From contig NZ_JABETO010000036.1 in the NCBI RefSeq assembly GCF_013055795.1, positions 1 to 58,572 on the forward strand: a stretch of DNA of 58,572 nt. Reading direction: 5' to 3'. The stretch is from Streptomyces sp. I05A-00742. GTDB lineage: Bacteria; Actinomycetota; Actinomycetes; Streptomycetales; Streptomycetaceae. How positions within the stretch are numbered: position 1 is the first letter of the stretch; each line of letters starts with the position of its first letter. Positions 35,224 to 43,214 of the stretch are shown in pieces. The notes beneath the pieces were generated by a model. The model saw only the letters and a program-made list of their open reading frames with translations, was not told the origin of the DNA and made no database searches. The position numbers and the translations under genes were made by a program.

Positions 35224-35994
35224 GTGTCCGACACGGGCAGTGCGCAGCAGGAACCGCGGGACCGCGACCCCTGGGCTCCGCCGCCGCGGGACGTCCGGCC
35301 GGGCCCGGGCGGGGTCCCGCTCGGCAAGGCGGCCGGGGAGGAGTCCCGGAACGCACCGTGGGAAGCGGGGTCCTCGGGCCGTCCGCCCGTCCCGCCGGTG
35401 CCTCCGGTGCGCGACGGCGGGGTGCCGCCCGTCCCCCTGGCGCCGACCGGCCCCGGCACCCCGAGCGCGTATCAGCGGCCCGGCCCCTACGGGCCGCAGG
35501 CCGGTTCGCCCTATGCGCCGCCCCACCCCGCGTACGGCCGCATACCCTACGGCCCGGACGCGTACGGCCGTCCGGGCCCCCCGTACGGGCAGGGCTGGGC
35601 CGCCGTCCCCGCCGCCGTCCCGGACAACGGGTTCGGCACGGCCGCGCTGGTCCTCGGCATCGTGTCCCTGGTGCTCTCGGTCACCATGATCTTCGGCGTC
35701 GTCCTGGGCGTGCTCGCCGTGATCTTCGGCGCTGTCGGCCGCGCCAAGGCCGTCAGGGGCGAGGCGTCCAACCGGGGCCAGGCCCTGGCCGGGCTGATCC
35801 TCGGGTCGCTCGCGCTGGTCGCCTCCGTACTGGTGCTGGTCCTGGTGATCAACAGCGCCGACTCGGAGAGCGAGGACGAGCGCTACGACGACGGCCCCGA
35901 CGTGACCGATGTGTCCTATCAGGCCCAGGGGTACGGGGGTTACGCGACCGGGCTGCCCGCCTCGGGTCCGCTCGTGCTGTCCGCCAGCCGCTGA
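35224..35994 (+). CDS. DUF4190 membrane protein
   Basis: 256-residue protein with a long Pro/Gly/Tyr-rich N-terminal region (about 1-135), then two membrane segments (about 140-165 and 185-212) with the DUF4190 pattern GTAALVLGIVSLVLS...GRAKAVRGEASNRGQALAG. A short acidic and polar tail follows. The family is common in Actinobacteria and its role is unknown. GTG 35224 follows GGGAGGG. The 3' end overlaps the converging NADAR gene by 55 nt. A shorter paralogue lies at 36686. Confidence 0.82.
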   Translation: MSDTGSAQQEPRDRDPWAPPPRDVRPGPGGVPLGKAAGEESRNAPWEAGSSGRPPVPPVPPVRDGGVPPVPLAPTGPGTPSAYQRPGPYGPQAGSPYAPPHPAYGRIPYGPDAYGRPGPPYGQGWAAVPAAVPDNGFGTAALVLGIVSLVLSVTMIFGVVLGVLAVIFGAVGRAKAVRGEASNRGQALAGLILGSLALVASVLVLVLVINSADSESEDERYDDGPDVTDVSYQAQGYGGYATGLPASGPLVLSASR

Positions 35995-36578
35995 CGCGCC
36001 TCCATCAGCGCGAAGCCCAGCAGGTTCAGCCCGTTCCAGCGGGCCGGGTCCCCGGCGCGCTCGTCGTCGGCGGCGAGCCCGATGCCCCATATCCGGTCCA
36101 GCGGGCTGGCCTCGACCAGCACCCGCGTCCCGGTGCCGAGGAGGTAGTCCCGCAGCGCGGGGTCCTGGCCGAACTTGTGCACGCTGCCCTCGACGACGAG
36201 CTCGAAGCGGTGCCGCCGCCACTCCTCATCGTCGAAGCCGCGCACCGTCCGTCCGGCGTCCTTCGCCTGCTTGGGGTGGCCCGCGGCCAGCACCCGGGCC
36301 TCGGCCTCGGCGTCGCCGAACAGCCGGGCCTTGCCGGCCATCATCCAGTGCTCCGCCGTCGCGTAGACCGTGCCGTCCACGGTGAAGGGCGACGGCCACC
36401 ACTGACTGAAGCAACTGGCGCCTATGGCACCGTCACGCCGCGGCCGGTGGCCCCAGAAGAACACATACTTCGGCTGCTCACCGCGCGTGACGGCAGCCGT
36501 CAGCTCCTCGATGCTCCGCACGTTCTGCACGCCCTCGCTCACCACGTCGTTCCCCGGTCCGCTCGCCATGCCGTTCAT
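35940..36578 (-). CDS. NADAR family protein (YbiA-like)
   Basis: 212-residue NADAR protein. Typical features are VFFWGHRPRRDG, CFSQWWPSPF, YATAEHWMMAGKARLFGD, the KFGQDPALRDYLLGTG helix and LDRIWGIGL. Some relatives are N-glycosidases acting on riboflavin precursors, others remove ADP-ribose from guanine bases; which applies here is unknown. ATG 36578 is used; ATG 36569 and a TTG at 36599 are alternatives, all with weak RBS. It lies between two DUF4190 genes, divergent from one and convergent with the other. Confidence 0.85.
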   Translation of the reverse strand: MNGMASGPGNDVVSEGVQNVRSIEELTAAVTRGEQPKYVFFWGHRPRRDGAIGASCFSQWWPSPFTVDGTVYATAEHWMMAGKARLFGDAEAEARVLAAGHPKQAKDAGRTVRGFDDEEWRRHRFELVVEGSVHKFGQDPALRDYLLGTGTRVLVEASPLDRIWGIGLAADDERAGDPARWNGLNLLGFALMEARQRLADSTSGPEAGSPVA

Positions 36579-36685
36579 TCTGGCATCCGGCACTGACAAC
36601 GCAGAGTGAATATCGGGGAAAGCGGATCTCCCTCAAACTTTCCCCATAACATTGCCCGGCGTATCGACAACGAGGGGAACTACCT

Positions 36686-37120
36686 TTGTCCGGTTATGGT
36701 CAGAACTCTTACGGGCAGCCGCAGCAGCCGCAGCAGCCGCCCCAGCAGCCGGGCTACGGCTACCCGGGTCCCGGGAGCCAGCCGCAGGGCGGCTACCCGG
36801 TGGCGCCGCCGGTCCAGCCGTACGGCGCGGGCCCTTATGCGCCCCCCATGCAGATGAGCAACGGCATGGGGACCGCGGGCCTGGTCACCGGCATCATCGG
36901 TGCCGTGTGCAGCCTCATCGTCGTCTTCTGGCTCTTCGGGCTGATCCTCGGGATCCTCGGCATCGTCTTCGGTGCCGTCGGTCGGTCGAAGGTTTCGAAG
37001 GGGCTGGCGAACAACCGCGGTTCCGCGACGGCCGGCATCGTGCTGGGCGTCGTCGCCCTGGCGCTGCCCTTCCTGTGGTTCGCGCTCTTCGCGAGCGCCG
37101 TCAGCTCCGCCGCCTGGTAA
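36686..37120 (+). CDS. DUF4190 membrane protein, short paralogue
   Basis: 144-residue protein: Gln/Pro/Gly/Tyr-rich N-terminus (QPQQPQQPPQQPGYGYPGPG) and two membrane segments (about 64-90 and 112-135) with the linker FGAVGRSKVSKGLANNRGSATAG, which matches the DUF4190 protein at 35224. The start is a TTG (36686), chosen because GAGG lies upstream and the next in-frame start would remove the low-complexity region. Its function is unknown. A strong terminator follows, so it is probably transcribed alone. Confidence 0.8.
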   Translation: MSGYGQNSYGQPQQPQQPPQQPGYGYPGPGSQPQGGYPVAPPVQPYGAGPYAPPMQMSNGMGTAGLVTGIIGAVCSLIVVFWLFGLILGILGIVFGAVGRSKVSKGLANNRGSATAGIVLGVVALALPFLWFALFASAVSSAAW

Positions 37121-37170
37121 GCGGACGCCGGGTCGCGCCGACCCGGTGGGCCATTGGCCTGAAGAACACT

Positions 37171-37212
37171 GATTCCGTCGTGGAGTGAAAACTCCGCGAC
37201 GGAATCTCTTGT
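37171..37212 (+). terminator. Strong terminator before the potABC operon
   Basis: 16-bp stem (37171-37186 with 37191-37206, one G-U pair) closed by a GAAA tetraloop and followed by TCTTGTT. Its left arm begins GATTCCGTCGTG, nearly the same as a repeat in the Lrp spacer at 29755, so the site might also bind a regulator. Confidence 0.85.
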
Positions 37213-37237
37213 TGTGGGCAGGTTCCTCTGTCAGGAT
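37209..37237 (+). promoter_or_regulatory. Candidate promoter of potABC operon
   Basis: TTGTTG at 37209-37214 and CAGGAT at 37232-37237 with a 17-bp spacer, directly after the terminator. It would give a leader of about 60 nt to the leader ORF at 37303 and 150 nt to potA. Confidence 0.4.
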
Positions 37238-37302
37238 CGGCGATCACATCCGGTAGGAGCGACACCCGTCCACGGCCCGCGCGGGCAGCGGAGGAGTGAG
37301 CG

Positions 37303-37398
37303 ATGCGGTACCCCCACGGCCCGTACACGGACGCCTCGCGTCCGTATGTCACTGTTATGTGCTCTACGCCCCCACATCCGATGGATCCACTCCCATGA
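37303..37398 (+). CDS. 31-codon leader ORF overlapping potA
   Basis: Starts with ATG 37303 placed 6 nt after the near-perfect Shine-Dalgarno GGAGGAG (37290-37296). It encodes 31 residues and ends in TGA at 37396-37398, overlapping the potA ATG (37395) as ATGA. potA itself has no good RBS, so its translation probably depends on ribosomes ending this ORF. The C-terminus is proline-rich (STPPHPMDPLP), of a kind that can slow ribosomes. It lies in another frame from potA. A rival reading is a longer PotA starting at GTG 37296, but that codon abuts the Shine-Dalgarno. Not described to my knowledge. Confidence 0.6.
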   Translation: MRYPHGPYTDASRPYVTVMCSTPPHPMDPLP

Positions 37399-38579
37399 CT
37401 GCACCCGCCCCGAGCGGCACCGGCAGCAGCGGCACCGACGTCCGCCTGGCCGGGATCAGCAAGCGCTACGGCGCCTTCACCGCCGTGCACCCGCTGGACC
37501 TCTCCGTCCCCGCGGGCTCGTTCTTCGCCCTGCTCGGGGCCTCCGGCTGCGGCAAGACCACCACCCTGCGCATGATCGCCGGGCTGGAGGCCCCCACCGG
37601 CGGCAGCGTCGTCCTCGACGGCAGGGACGTGACGGCCCTCCCGCCGTACAAGCGGCCGGTCAACACCGTCTTCCAGAGCTACGCGCTCTTCCCGCACCTG
37701 GACATCCACGAGAACGTCGCCTTCGGCCTGCGCCGACGGGGCGTCAAGTCCGTCCGGAAGCAGGTCGGCGAGATGCTCGACCTCGTCCAGCTCGGCGACC
37801 TGGCCCGGCGCCGGCCGCACGAGCTCTCCGGCGGCCAGCAGCAGCGCGTGGCCGTGGCCCGCGCCCTCATCAACCACCCCCAGGTCCTGCTGCTCGACGA
37901 GCCGCTGGGCGCCCTGGACCTGAAGCTCCGCCGGCAGATGCAGCTGGAGCTCAAGCGGATCCAGACCGAGGTCGGCATCACCTTCGTGCACGTCACCCAC
38001 GACCAGGAAGAGGCCATGACGATGGCCGACACCGTCGCCGTCATGAACGCCGGCCGGGTCGAACAGCTCGGCGCCCCCGCCGACCTCTACGAGACCCCGC
38101 GCACCACCTTCGTCGCCAACTTCCTGGGCACCTCCAACCTCATCACCGCGGACGTCCTCGACGCCTCCGGGGACGGCCTCGTGCTGCGCGCCGCCGACAC
38201 CAAGCTCGCGCTGCCCGCCTCCCGCTGCCCGGTCCCCGCCCGCACCGGGGACAAGCTCCTGCTCGGCATACGCCCGGAGAAGATCGCCCTCACCCACGCC
38301 GACGACGCCGCGACCGTCCCCGACGGCCGCAACCGCGTGCGCGGCCGCATCACCGCCTCCAGCTTCATCGGCGTCTCCACCCAGTACCTCGTCGACTCCC
38401 CGGTCGCCACGGGCACTTCGGGCCTGTCCGTCTACGCCCAGAACGTGGACCGCGACCCCCGGCTGGTCCCCGGCGCCGAGGTGCTCCTGCACTGGAACCC
38501 GGGCCACGGCTTCGGCCTGGACGCCGCGCAGCGCATCGAGGCGGGCACCGACGTCGACCTGGGGGAGGGGCCCTCATGA
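37395..38579 (+). CDS. potA: Polyamine ABC transporter ATPase
   Basis: 394-residue ATPase energising polyamine uptake. Walker A GASGCGKTT, the VFQSYALFPHL Q-loop, the signature LSGGQQQR, Walker B LLLDEPLGALD and switch HVTHDQEEAM are all intact. A C-terminal TOBE domain (about 285-375) follows. The ATG at 37395 has no Shine-Dalgarno and overlaps the stop of the upstream leader ORF, so coupled translation is likely. Its stop overlaps potB (ATGA). First structural gene of a potABC-oxidoreductase operon; it must use the PotD-like protein encoded 4 kb upstream or another one. Confidence 0.93.
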   Translation: MTAPAPSGTGSSGTDVRLAGISKRYGAFTAVHPLDLSVPAGSFFALLGASGCGKTTTLRMIAGLEAPTGGSVVLDGRDVTALPPYKRPVNTVFQSYALFPHLDIHENVAFGLRRRGVKSVRKQVGEMLDLVQLGDLARRRPHELSGGQQQRVAVARALINHPQVLLLDEPLGALDLKLRRQMQLELKRIQTEVGITFVHVTHDQEEAMTMADTVAVMNAGRVEQLGAPADLYETPRTTFVANFLGTSNLITADVLDASGDGLVLRAADTKLALPASRCPVPARTGDKLLLGIRPEKIALTHADDAATVPDGRNRVRGRITASSFIGVSTQYLVDSPVATGTSGLSVYAQNVDRDPRLVPGAEVLLHWNPGHGFGLDAAQRIEAGTDVDLGEGPS

Positions 38580-39493
38580 CGACGGCCGTCCCCGACACCG
38601 CGCCCGGCACCGCCCCCGCCCCCGCCGTCCGCCGCCGCGGACTCGTCCCCTACTGGCTGCTGCTCCCCGGCATCCTCTGGCTGCTGCTCTTCTTCGTGGC
38701 GCCCCTCGTCTACCAGGCGTCGACCTCCGTCCAGACCGGCTCGCTGGAGGACGGCTTCCGGGTCACCTGGCACGTCGCCACCTACTGGGACGCCCTGACC
38801 ACCTACTGGCCCCAGTTCCTCCGCTCGGTCGGCTACGCCGCCGCGGCCACCGCGCTCTGCCTGCTCTTCGGCTACCCGCTCGCGTACCTCATCGCGTTCC
38901 GCGCCGGACGCTGGCGCACCCTGCTGATGGTGCTGGTCATTGCACCGTTCTTCACCAGCTTCCTGATCCGCACGCTGGCCTGGAAGACGATCCTCTCCGA
39001 CGGCGGACCCGTGGTCTCCGCGCTCGGCTCGCTGCACGTCCTCGGCCTGACCGACGCGCTCGGCGTCACCGAGGGGCACCGGCTGCTCGCCACCCCGCTC
39101 GCCGTCGTCTGCGGCCTCACCTACAACTTCCTGCCCTTTATGATCCTGCCGCTGTACACCTCCCTGGAACGCATCGACGGCAGGCTCCACGAAGCCGCCG
39201 GCGACCTCTACGCCGGCCCCCTCACCACCTTCCGCCGGGTGACGTTCCCGCTGTCCATGCCCGGCGTCGTCGCCGGCACGCTGCTCACCTTCATCCCGGC
39301 GACCGGTGACTACATCAACGCCGAACTCCTCGGCTCCCCGGACCAGAAGATGATCGGCAACGTCGTCCAGTCCCAGTTCCTGCGCGTGCTCGACTACCCC
39401 ACCGCGGCCGCGCTGTCCTTCCTGCTCATGGCGGTGATCCTCGCCATGGTCACCGTCTACCTGCGCAAGGCAGGAACGGAGGACGTCGTCTGA
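38576..39493 (+). CDS. potB: Polyamine ABC transporter permease 1
   Basis: 305-residue membrane protein with six predicted segments, the first after a Pro/Ala-rich tail (RRRGLVPYWLLLPGILWLLL). The ATPase-docking EAA-type loop reads HEAAGDLYAGPLTTFRRVTF. The block FLPFMILPLYTSLERIDG is typical of PotB/PotH. ATG 38576 overlaps the potA stop, and its own stop overlaps potC. Forms the channel with PotC. Confidence 0.92.
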   Translation: MTTAVPDTAPGTAPAPAVRRRGLVPYWLLLPGILWLLLFFVAPLVYQASTSVQTGSLEDGFRVTWHVATYWDALTTYWPQFLRSVGYAAAATALCLLFGYPLAYLIAFRAGRWRTLLMVLVIAPFFTSFLIRTLAWKTILSDGGPVVSALGSLHVLGLTDALGVTEGHRLLATPLAVVCGLTYNFLPFMILPLYTSLERIDGRLHEAAGDLYAGPLTTFRRVTFPLSMPGVVAGTLLTFIPATGDYINAELLGSPDQKMIGNVVQSQFLRVLDYPTAAALSFLLMAVILAMVTVYLRKAGTEDVV

Positions 39494-40317
39494 TGCGCGC
39501 CCTCGCCCGCCCCCTCCGGCTGCTCCGCCGCCACCTGGTGGTGATCGCCGGCCTGGGCACCCTCGCGTACCTGCTGCTGCCCAACGTCATCGTGACGGTC
39601 TTCTCGTTCAACAAGCCCGCCGGCCGCTTCAACTACGAGTGGCGGCGGTTCTCCACGGACGCCTGGACGCACCCCTGCGACGTCGCCGGACTGTGCGGCT
39701 CCCTCTCCCTCAGCCTCTGGATCGCGCTCTGGGCCACCCTGGGCGCCACCGTGCTCGGCACCCTGGCCGCGTTCGCCCTGGCCCGGCACCGCTTCCGCGG
39801 CCGGGCGGGGGTGAACAGCCTGCTCTTCCTGCCGATGGCGATGCCCGAGGTCGTCATGGCCGCCTCGATGGCCACGCTCTTCCTCAACACGGGCGTCGGC
39901 TTCGGCTTCTGGACGATCCTCGTCGCCCACATCACGTTCTGCCTGAGCTTCGTCGTCACCGCGGTCAAGGCGCGGGTGACGAGCATGGACCCGCGCCTGG
40001 AACAGGCCGCGCAGGACCTCTACGCCACCCCGCTCCAGACGTTCCTGCGCGTCACGCTGCCCATCGCGGCACCCGGCATCGCGGCGGGCGCGCTGCTGTC
40101 CTTCGCGCTCTCCTTCGACGACTTCGTCATCACGAACTTCAACGCCGGCTCCACCGTGACCTTCCCCATGTTCGTCTGGGGAGCCGCGCAGCGAGGAACC
40201 CCCGTCCAGATCAATGTCGTCGGCACGGCGATGTTCGCCGTCGCCGTGCTGTGCGTCCTGGCCGGACAGCTGGCCGGACGCCGGAAGAACAGACGAAGAA
40301 GCAGCCGAAGGAGCTGA
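39493..40317 (+). CDS. potC: Polyamine ABC transporter permease 2
   Basis: 274-residue membrane protein with six predicted segments and the docking loop EQAAQDLYATPLQTFLRVTL, followed by SFDDFVITNFNAGST, a PotC/PotI hallmark. It shares one base with the potB stop (TGATG). Only 4 bp separate it from the oxidoreductase gene, so import and first oxidation are in one operon. Confidence 0.92.
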   Translation: MRALARPLRLLRRHLVVIAGLGTLAYLLLPNVIVTVFSFNKPAGRFNYEWRRFSTDAWTHPCDVAGLCGSLSLSLWIALWATLGATVLGTLAAFALARHRFRGRAGVNSLLFLPMAMPEVVMAASMATLFLNTGVGFGFWTILVAHITFCLSFVVTAVKARVTSMDPRLEQAAQDLYATPLQTFLRVTLPIAAPGIAAGALLSFALSFDDFVITNFNAGSTVTFPMFVWGAAQRGTPVQINVVGTAMFAVAVLCVLAGQLAGRRKNRRRSSRRS

Positions 40318-40321
40318 GACC

Positions 40322-41734
40322 ATGGCCGCTCGTGCCATGAACCCTGCCAAATCACTGTCCGACACCGCTCTGCGCCCCTACTGGCTCGACGACCCCGGCC
40401 GGCCCGGCCCCCGCCCCGCCCTCGTCGGCGACGAACACTGCGACCTGCTCGTCGTCGGCGGCGGCTACTCGGGGCTCTGGACCGCCCTCCTCGCCAAGGA
40501 ACGCGACCCCGCCCGCGACGTCGTCCTCATCGAGGCCGAGGAGACCGGCTGGGCCGCCTCCGGCCGCAACGGCGGCTTCTGCGCCGCCTCCCTCACCCAC
40601 GGCGTCGCCAACGGCCTCGCCCGCTGGCCCGGCGAGCTCTCCCGGCTCGAAGAGCTCGGGCAGCGCAACCTCGACGGCATCGAGGCCGCCGTCACCCGGT
40701 ACGGCGTCGACTGCGACTTCGAGCGCACCGGCGAGATCGACATCGCCACCGCCCCGCACCAGGTGGCCGAACTCCGCGAGGCCGCCGACGAGATGGCCGC
40801 CCTCGGCCTCACCGGCCACGAATACCTCGACCGCGACGCCCTCCGAGCCGAGATCGACTCCCCGACCTTCCTCGCCGGCCTCTGGAACCGCACCGGCGTC
40901 GCCATGCTCCACCCCGCGAAGCTCGCCTGGGGCCTCAAGCGCGCGTGCCTGGAGCTCGGCGTACGGATCCATGAGCACACCCCCGGCAGCGCCCTGTCCT
41001 CGCGCGGCGCCGGGGTCGCCGTCCGCACCCCCTACGGGCGGGTCTTCGCCCGGCAGGCCGCCCTCGGCACCAACGTCTTCCCCTCCTTGGTCAAACGCCT
41101 GCGCCCGTACATCGCCCCGGTCTACGACTACGTGCTCGTCACGGAACCGCTGACGGAGGACCAGCTCGCGGCCATCGGCTGGAAGCGGCGGCAGGGGCTG
41201 AGCGACTACGCCAACCACTTCCACTACTTCCGGCTCACCGCCGACCGGCGGATCCTGTGGGGCGGTTACGACATCGTCTACCACTACGGGGGCGAGGTCC
41301 GGGCCGAGTACGACCACCACCCGGCCACCTACCGGCGGCTCGCCGAGCACTTCTTCCGCTGCTTCCCGCAGCTGGAGGGCGTCCGCTTCTCGCACGCCTG
41401 GGGCGGCGCCATCGACACCTGCTCCCGCTTCTCGGCCTTCTTCGGCACCGCGCACGGCGGCCGGGTCGCCTACGCCCTCGGCTACACCGGACTCGGCGTC
41501 GGGGCCACCCGGTTCGGCGCCGACGTCATGCTCGACCTGCTGGCGGGGGAGCGGACGGAGCGCACGGAGCTGGAGATGGTCCGGAGCAGACCGCTGCCGT
41601 TCCCGCCCGAGCCGGTGCGGTCGGTGGGGATCGGCATCACCCAGTGGTCGATGACCCGGGCCGACGAGAACGGCGGGCGGCGCAACCTCTGGCTGAAGGC
41701 CATGGACAAGGTCGGCCTCGGCTTCGACAGCTGA
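40322..41734 (+). CDS. FAD-dependent amine oxidoreductase (PuuB-like)
   Basis: 470-residue DAO-family flavoprotein. The N-terminal FAD fold has CDLLVVGGGYSGLWTALLAKE and the ASGRNGGFCAAS motif seen in gamma-glutamylputrescine oxidase and related enzymes; the C-terminal ALGYTGLGVGATRFGAD closes the flavin site. It probably oxidises a polyamine or its gamma-glutamyl conjugate to an aldehyde. Its place as the last gene of the pot operon supports that. No glutamate-polyamine ligase (GlnA3-type) lies in the window, so whether the substrate is free or conjugated is open. Confidence 0.86.
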   Translation: MAARAMNPAKSLSDTALRPYWLDDPGRPGPRPALVGDEHCDLLVVGGGYSGLWTALLAKERDPARDVVLIEAEETGWAASGRNGGFCAASLTHGVANGLARWPGELSRLEELGQRNLDGIEAAVTRYGVDCDFERTGEIDIATAPHQVAELREAADEMAALGLTGHEYLDRDALRAEIDSPTFLAGLWNRTGVAMLHPAKLAWGLKRACLELGVRIHEHTPGSALSSRGAGVAVRTPYGRVFARQAALGTNVFPSLVKRLRPYIAPVYDYVLVTEPLTEDQLAAIGWKRRQGLSDYANHFHYFRLTADRRILWGGYDIVYHYGGEVRAEYDHHPATYRRLAEHFFRCFPQLEGVRFSHAWGGAIDTCSRFSAFFGTAHGGRVAYALGYTGLGVGATRFGADVMLDLLAGERTERTELEMVRSRPLPFPPEPVRSVGIGITQWSMTRADENGGRRNLWLKAMDKVGLGFDS

Positions 41735-41832
41735 ACACGGCCGGGGGAATTCCGCCGGACCCGTGTAAGGGCCGGCCGCCCGCCGCCTCCCACCCGTGTA
41801 CGCACCCACGCGACACGGACGGAGGCAGGCGC

Positions 41833-42294
41833 ATGAGCGGCGGCGCGGGGACCAGGAGCGCGGTGGAGTGGCTGGCATCGGCCGCGCCCGATCCCGGGAG
41901 CTGCCGGTGGGAGTGGGAGCGCAATCCCTTCGGGATCGCCCTGCTGCCCGCCGGACGGCTCTGGGACGTCCTCATCCTTCCCGGCGGCCTCGGCCGCCCC
42001 ACGGCGGACGTCCTGTCCCGGCGCGCGGTCCGGCCCGGCCCCGTCCTGGCCGACGGACGGGCGGGCCGGATCGGCTTCCTCGTCCCGCCGGGCACCGCGT
42101 CCCGGTGGCTGGCGACGGGCGTACGCGGCGCGGGGCGCGGCACCTGGATCGTGGTGCCGCACCCCGTCCGCAACGCCTCACTCGTCCGCTGGCTGGTGCC
42201 GCCCGACGGGTCGGGCGTGCTCACCGACCCGGTGGTGCTTGAGCTCTCGATGCACGAGGCCGCCGCCCGCCTCGCGCACGGGTACCGCGGGTGA
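41833..42294 (+). CDS. Small protein of unknown function
   Basis: 153-residue soluble protein with no signal peptide or membrane segment. It has Trp- and Pro-rich patches (RWEWERNPFGIALLPAGRLW, GFLVPPGTASRWL, TWIVVPHP) that faintly recall the short prim-pol-like proteins common in streptomycetes, but I cannot see a catalytic triad, so I leave it unassigned. GAGGCAGGCGC lies before ATG 41833. Its last 74 nt overlap the converging PAP2 gene. It might be a tail gene of the pot operon, though a 98-bp gap separates them. Confidence 0.65.
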   Translation: MSGGAGTRSAVEWLASAAPDPGSCRWEWERNPFGIALLPAGRLWDVLILPGGLGRPTADVLSRRAVRPGPVLADGRAGRIGFLVPPGTASRWLATGVRGAGRGTWIVVPHPVRNASLVRWLVPPDGSGVLTDPVVLELSMHEAAARLAHGYRG

Positions 42295-43102
42295 GCGCGC
42301 CCAGCGCCCGGCCCAGGCACCACAACACCGCCGCGGCCAGGCACCAGGAGCCCAGGACGTCCAGTGGCCAGTGGTAACCGCACCGGACGAGCCCCACGCC
42401 CACCGCCGCGTTGAGCAGTACGCAGCCGGCGAGGGCGCGGCGGGAGCGGGTGAGCAGCAACAGGGCGGCCCCGTAGGCCACGGCCGCGGTGGCCGCGTGG
42501 CCCGAGGGGAAGAAGCCGTCGTGCGGCCCGGCGCCCATGGCGGGCGGGCCCGGCCGGTCGATCAGGGCCTTGAGCGGGACGACCAGCGTGGGCACCGCCG
42601 CCATCGCGAGGGCGGCGGCCAGGGCGTGCGACCAGGGCCGGCCCCGGCGGAGGACGGCCCAGAGAGCCGCTGCGACCAGCAGCGGGACGGCGACGGAGGC
42701 GTTGCCGAGGTCGGCGAGGAACCCGGCGGCGGCCCGGGGGAAGCCGGAACCGGCGGCGGCGCGGCCCACCCGCTCGTCGAGGGCGCGCAGCGGGCCGTGC
42801 CCGGCGACCTGCCAGGTGATCAGGGCGAACAGCACGGCGGACAGCGCCGGGAGGAGGGCGCTCCGCGCGGGGGAGGCCGACGGCCCGGGAACCGGGGGGA
42901 TGGTTCCTGGGCCGCCGGGCCGGTCGGCGTGCCGCTCGTCCCGGGGGGTGTGGGGCGGGCGGCCGTCCGATCGGTGAGGAGTCCCGGGGCCCATCTCCAT
43001 AGCGGCCCCGGTGCTGTGCGCGGTGGCACGGCCGCACCGGTGCTGGGGACGCACCGGCGGGGCGACGTCCGCAGTCCCCTGCGGACGGGGTGTCTCACTC
43101 AT
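42221..43102 (-). CDS. PAP2 family phosphatase
   Basis: 293-residue membrane phosphatase. A Pro/Arg-rich N-terminal tail of about 80 residues precedes five to six membrane segments. The three phosphatase motifs are KALIDRPGPP, FFPSGHAATAA and VRCGYHWPLDVLGSW, with the catalytic histidines intact. Likely substrates are lipid phosphates such as phosphatidate or undecaprenyl pyrophosphate. The start is uncertain: ATG 43102 is used; an ATG near 42999 would drop the tail. The gene runs 74 nt into the converging one. Confidence 0.82.
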   Translation of the reverse strand: MSETPRPQGTADVAPPVRPQHRCGRATAHSTGAAMEMGPGTPHRSDGRPPHTPRDERHADRPGGPGTIPPVPGPSASPARSALLPALSAVLFALITWQVAGHGPLRALDERVGRAAAGSGFPRAAAGFLADLGNASVAVPLLVAAALWAVLRRGRPWSHALAAALAMAAVPTLVVPLKALIDRPGPPAMGAGPHDGFFPSGHAATAAVAYGAALLLLTRSRRALAGCVLLNAAVGVGLVRCGYHWPLDVLGSWCLAAAVLWCLGRALGALTRGTRARGGRRPRASRAQAPPGR

Positions 43103-43214
43103 CTGCAGAAACCGTACGGCAGGGCGGGCGGCGGACGGTAGCCGTGTCACCCGTCCACCACCCGCCCCGCACAGGTTCTTCACGGGCGCACGCGCGGCCG
43201 CCCGTGCGCGCCGG

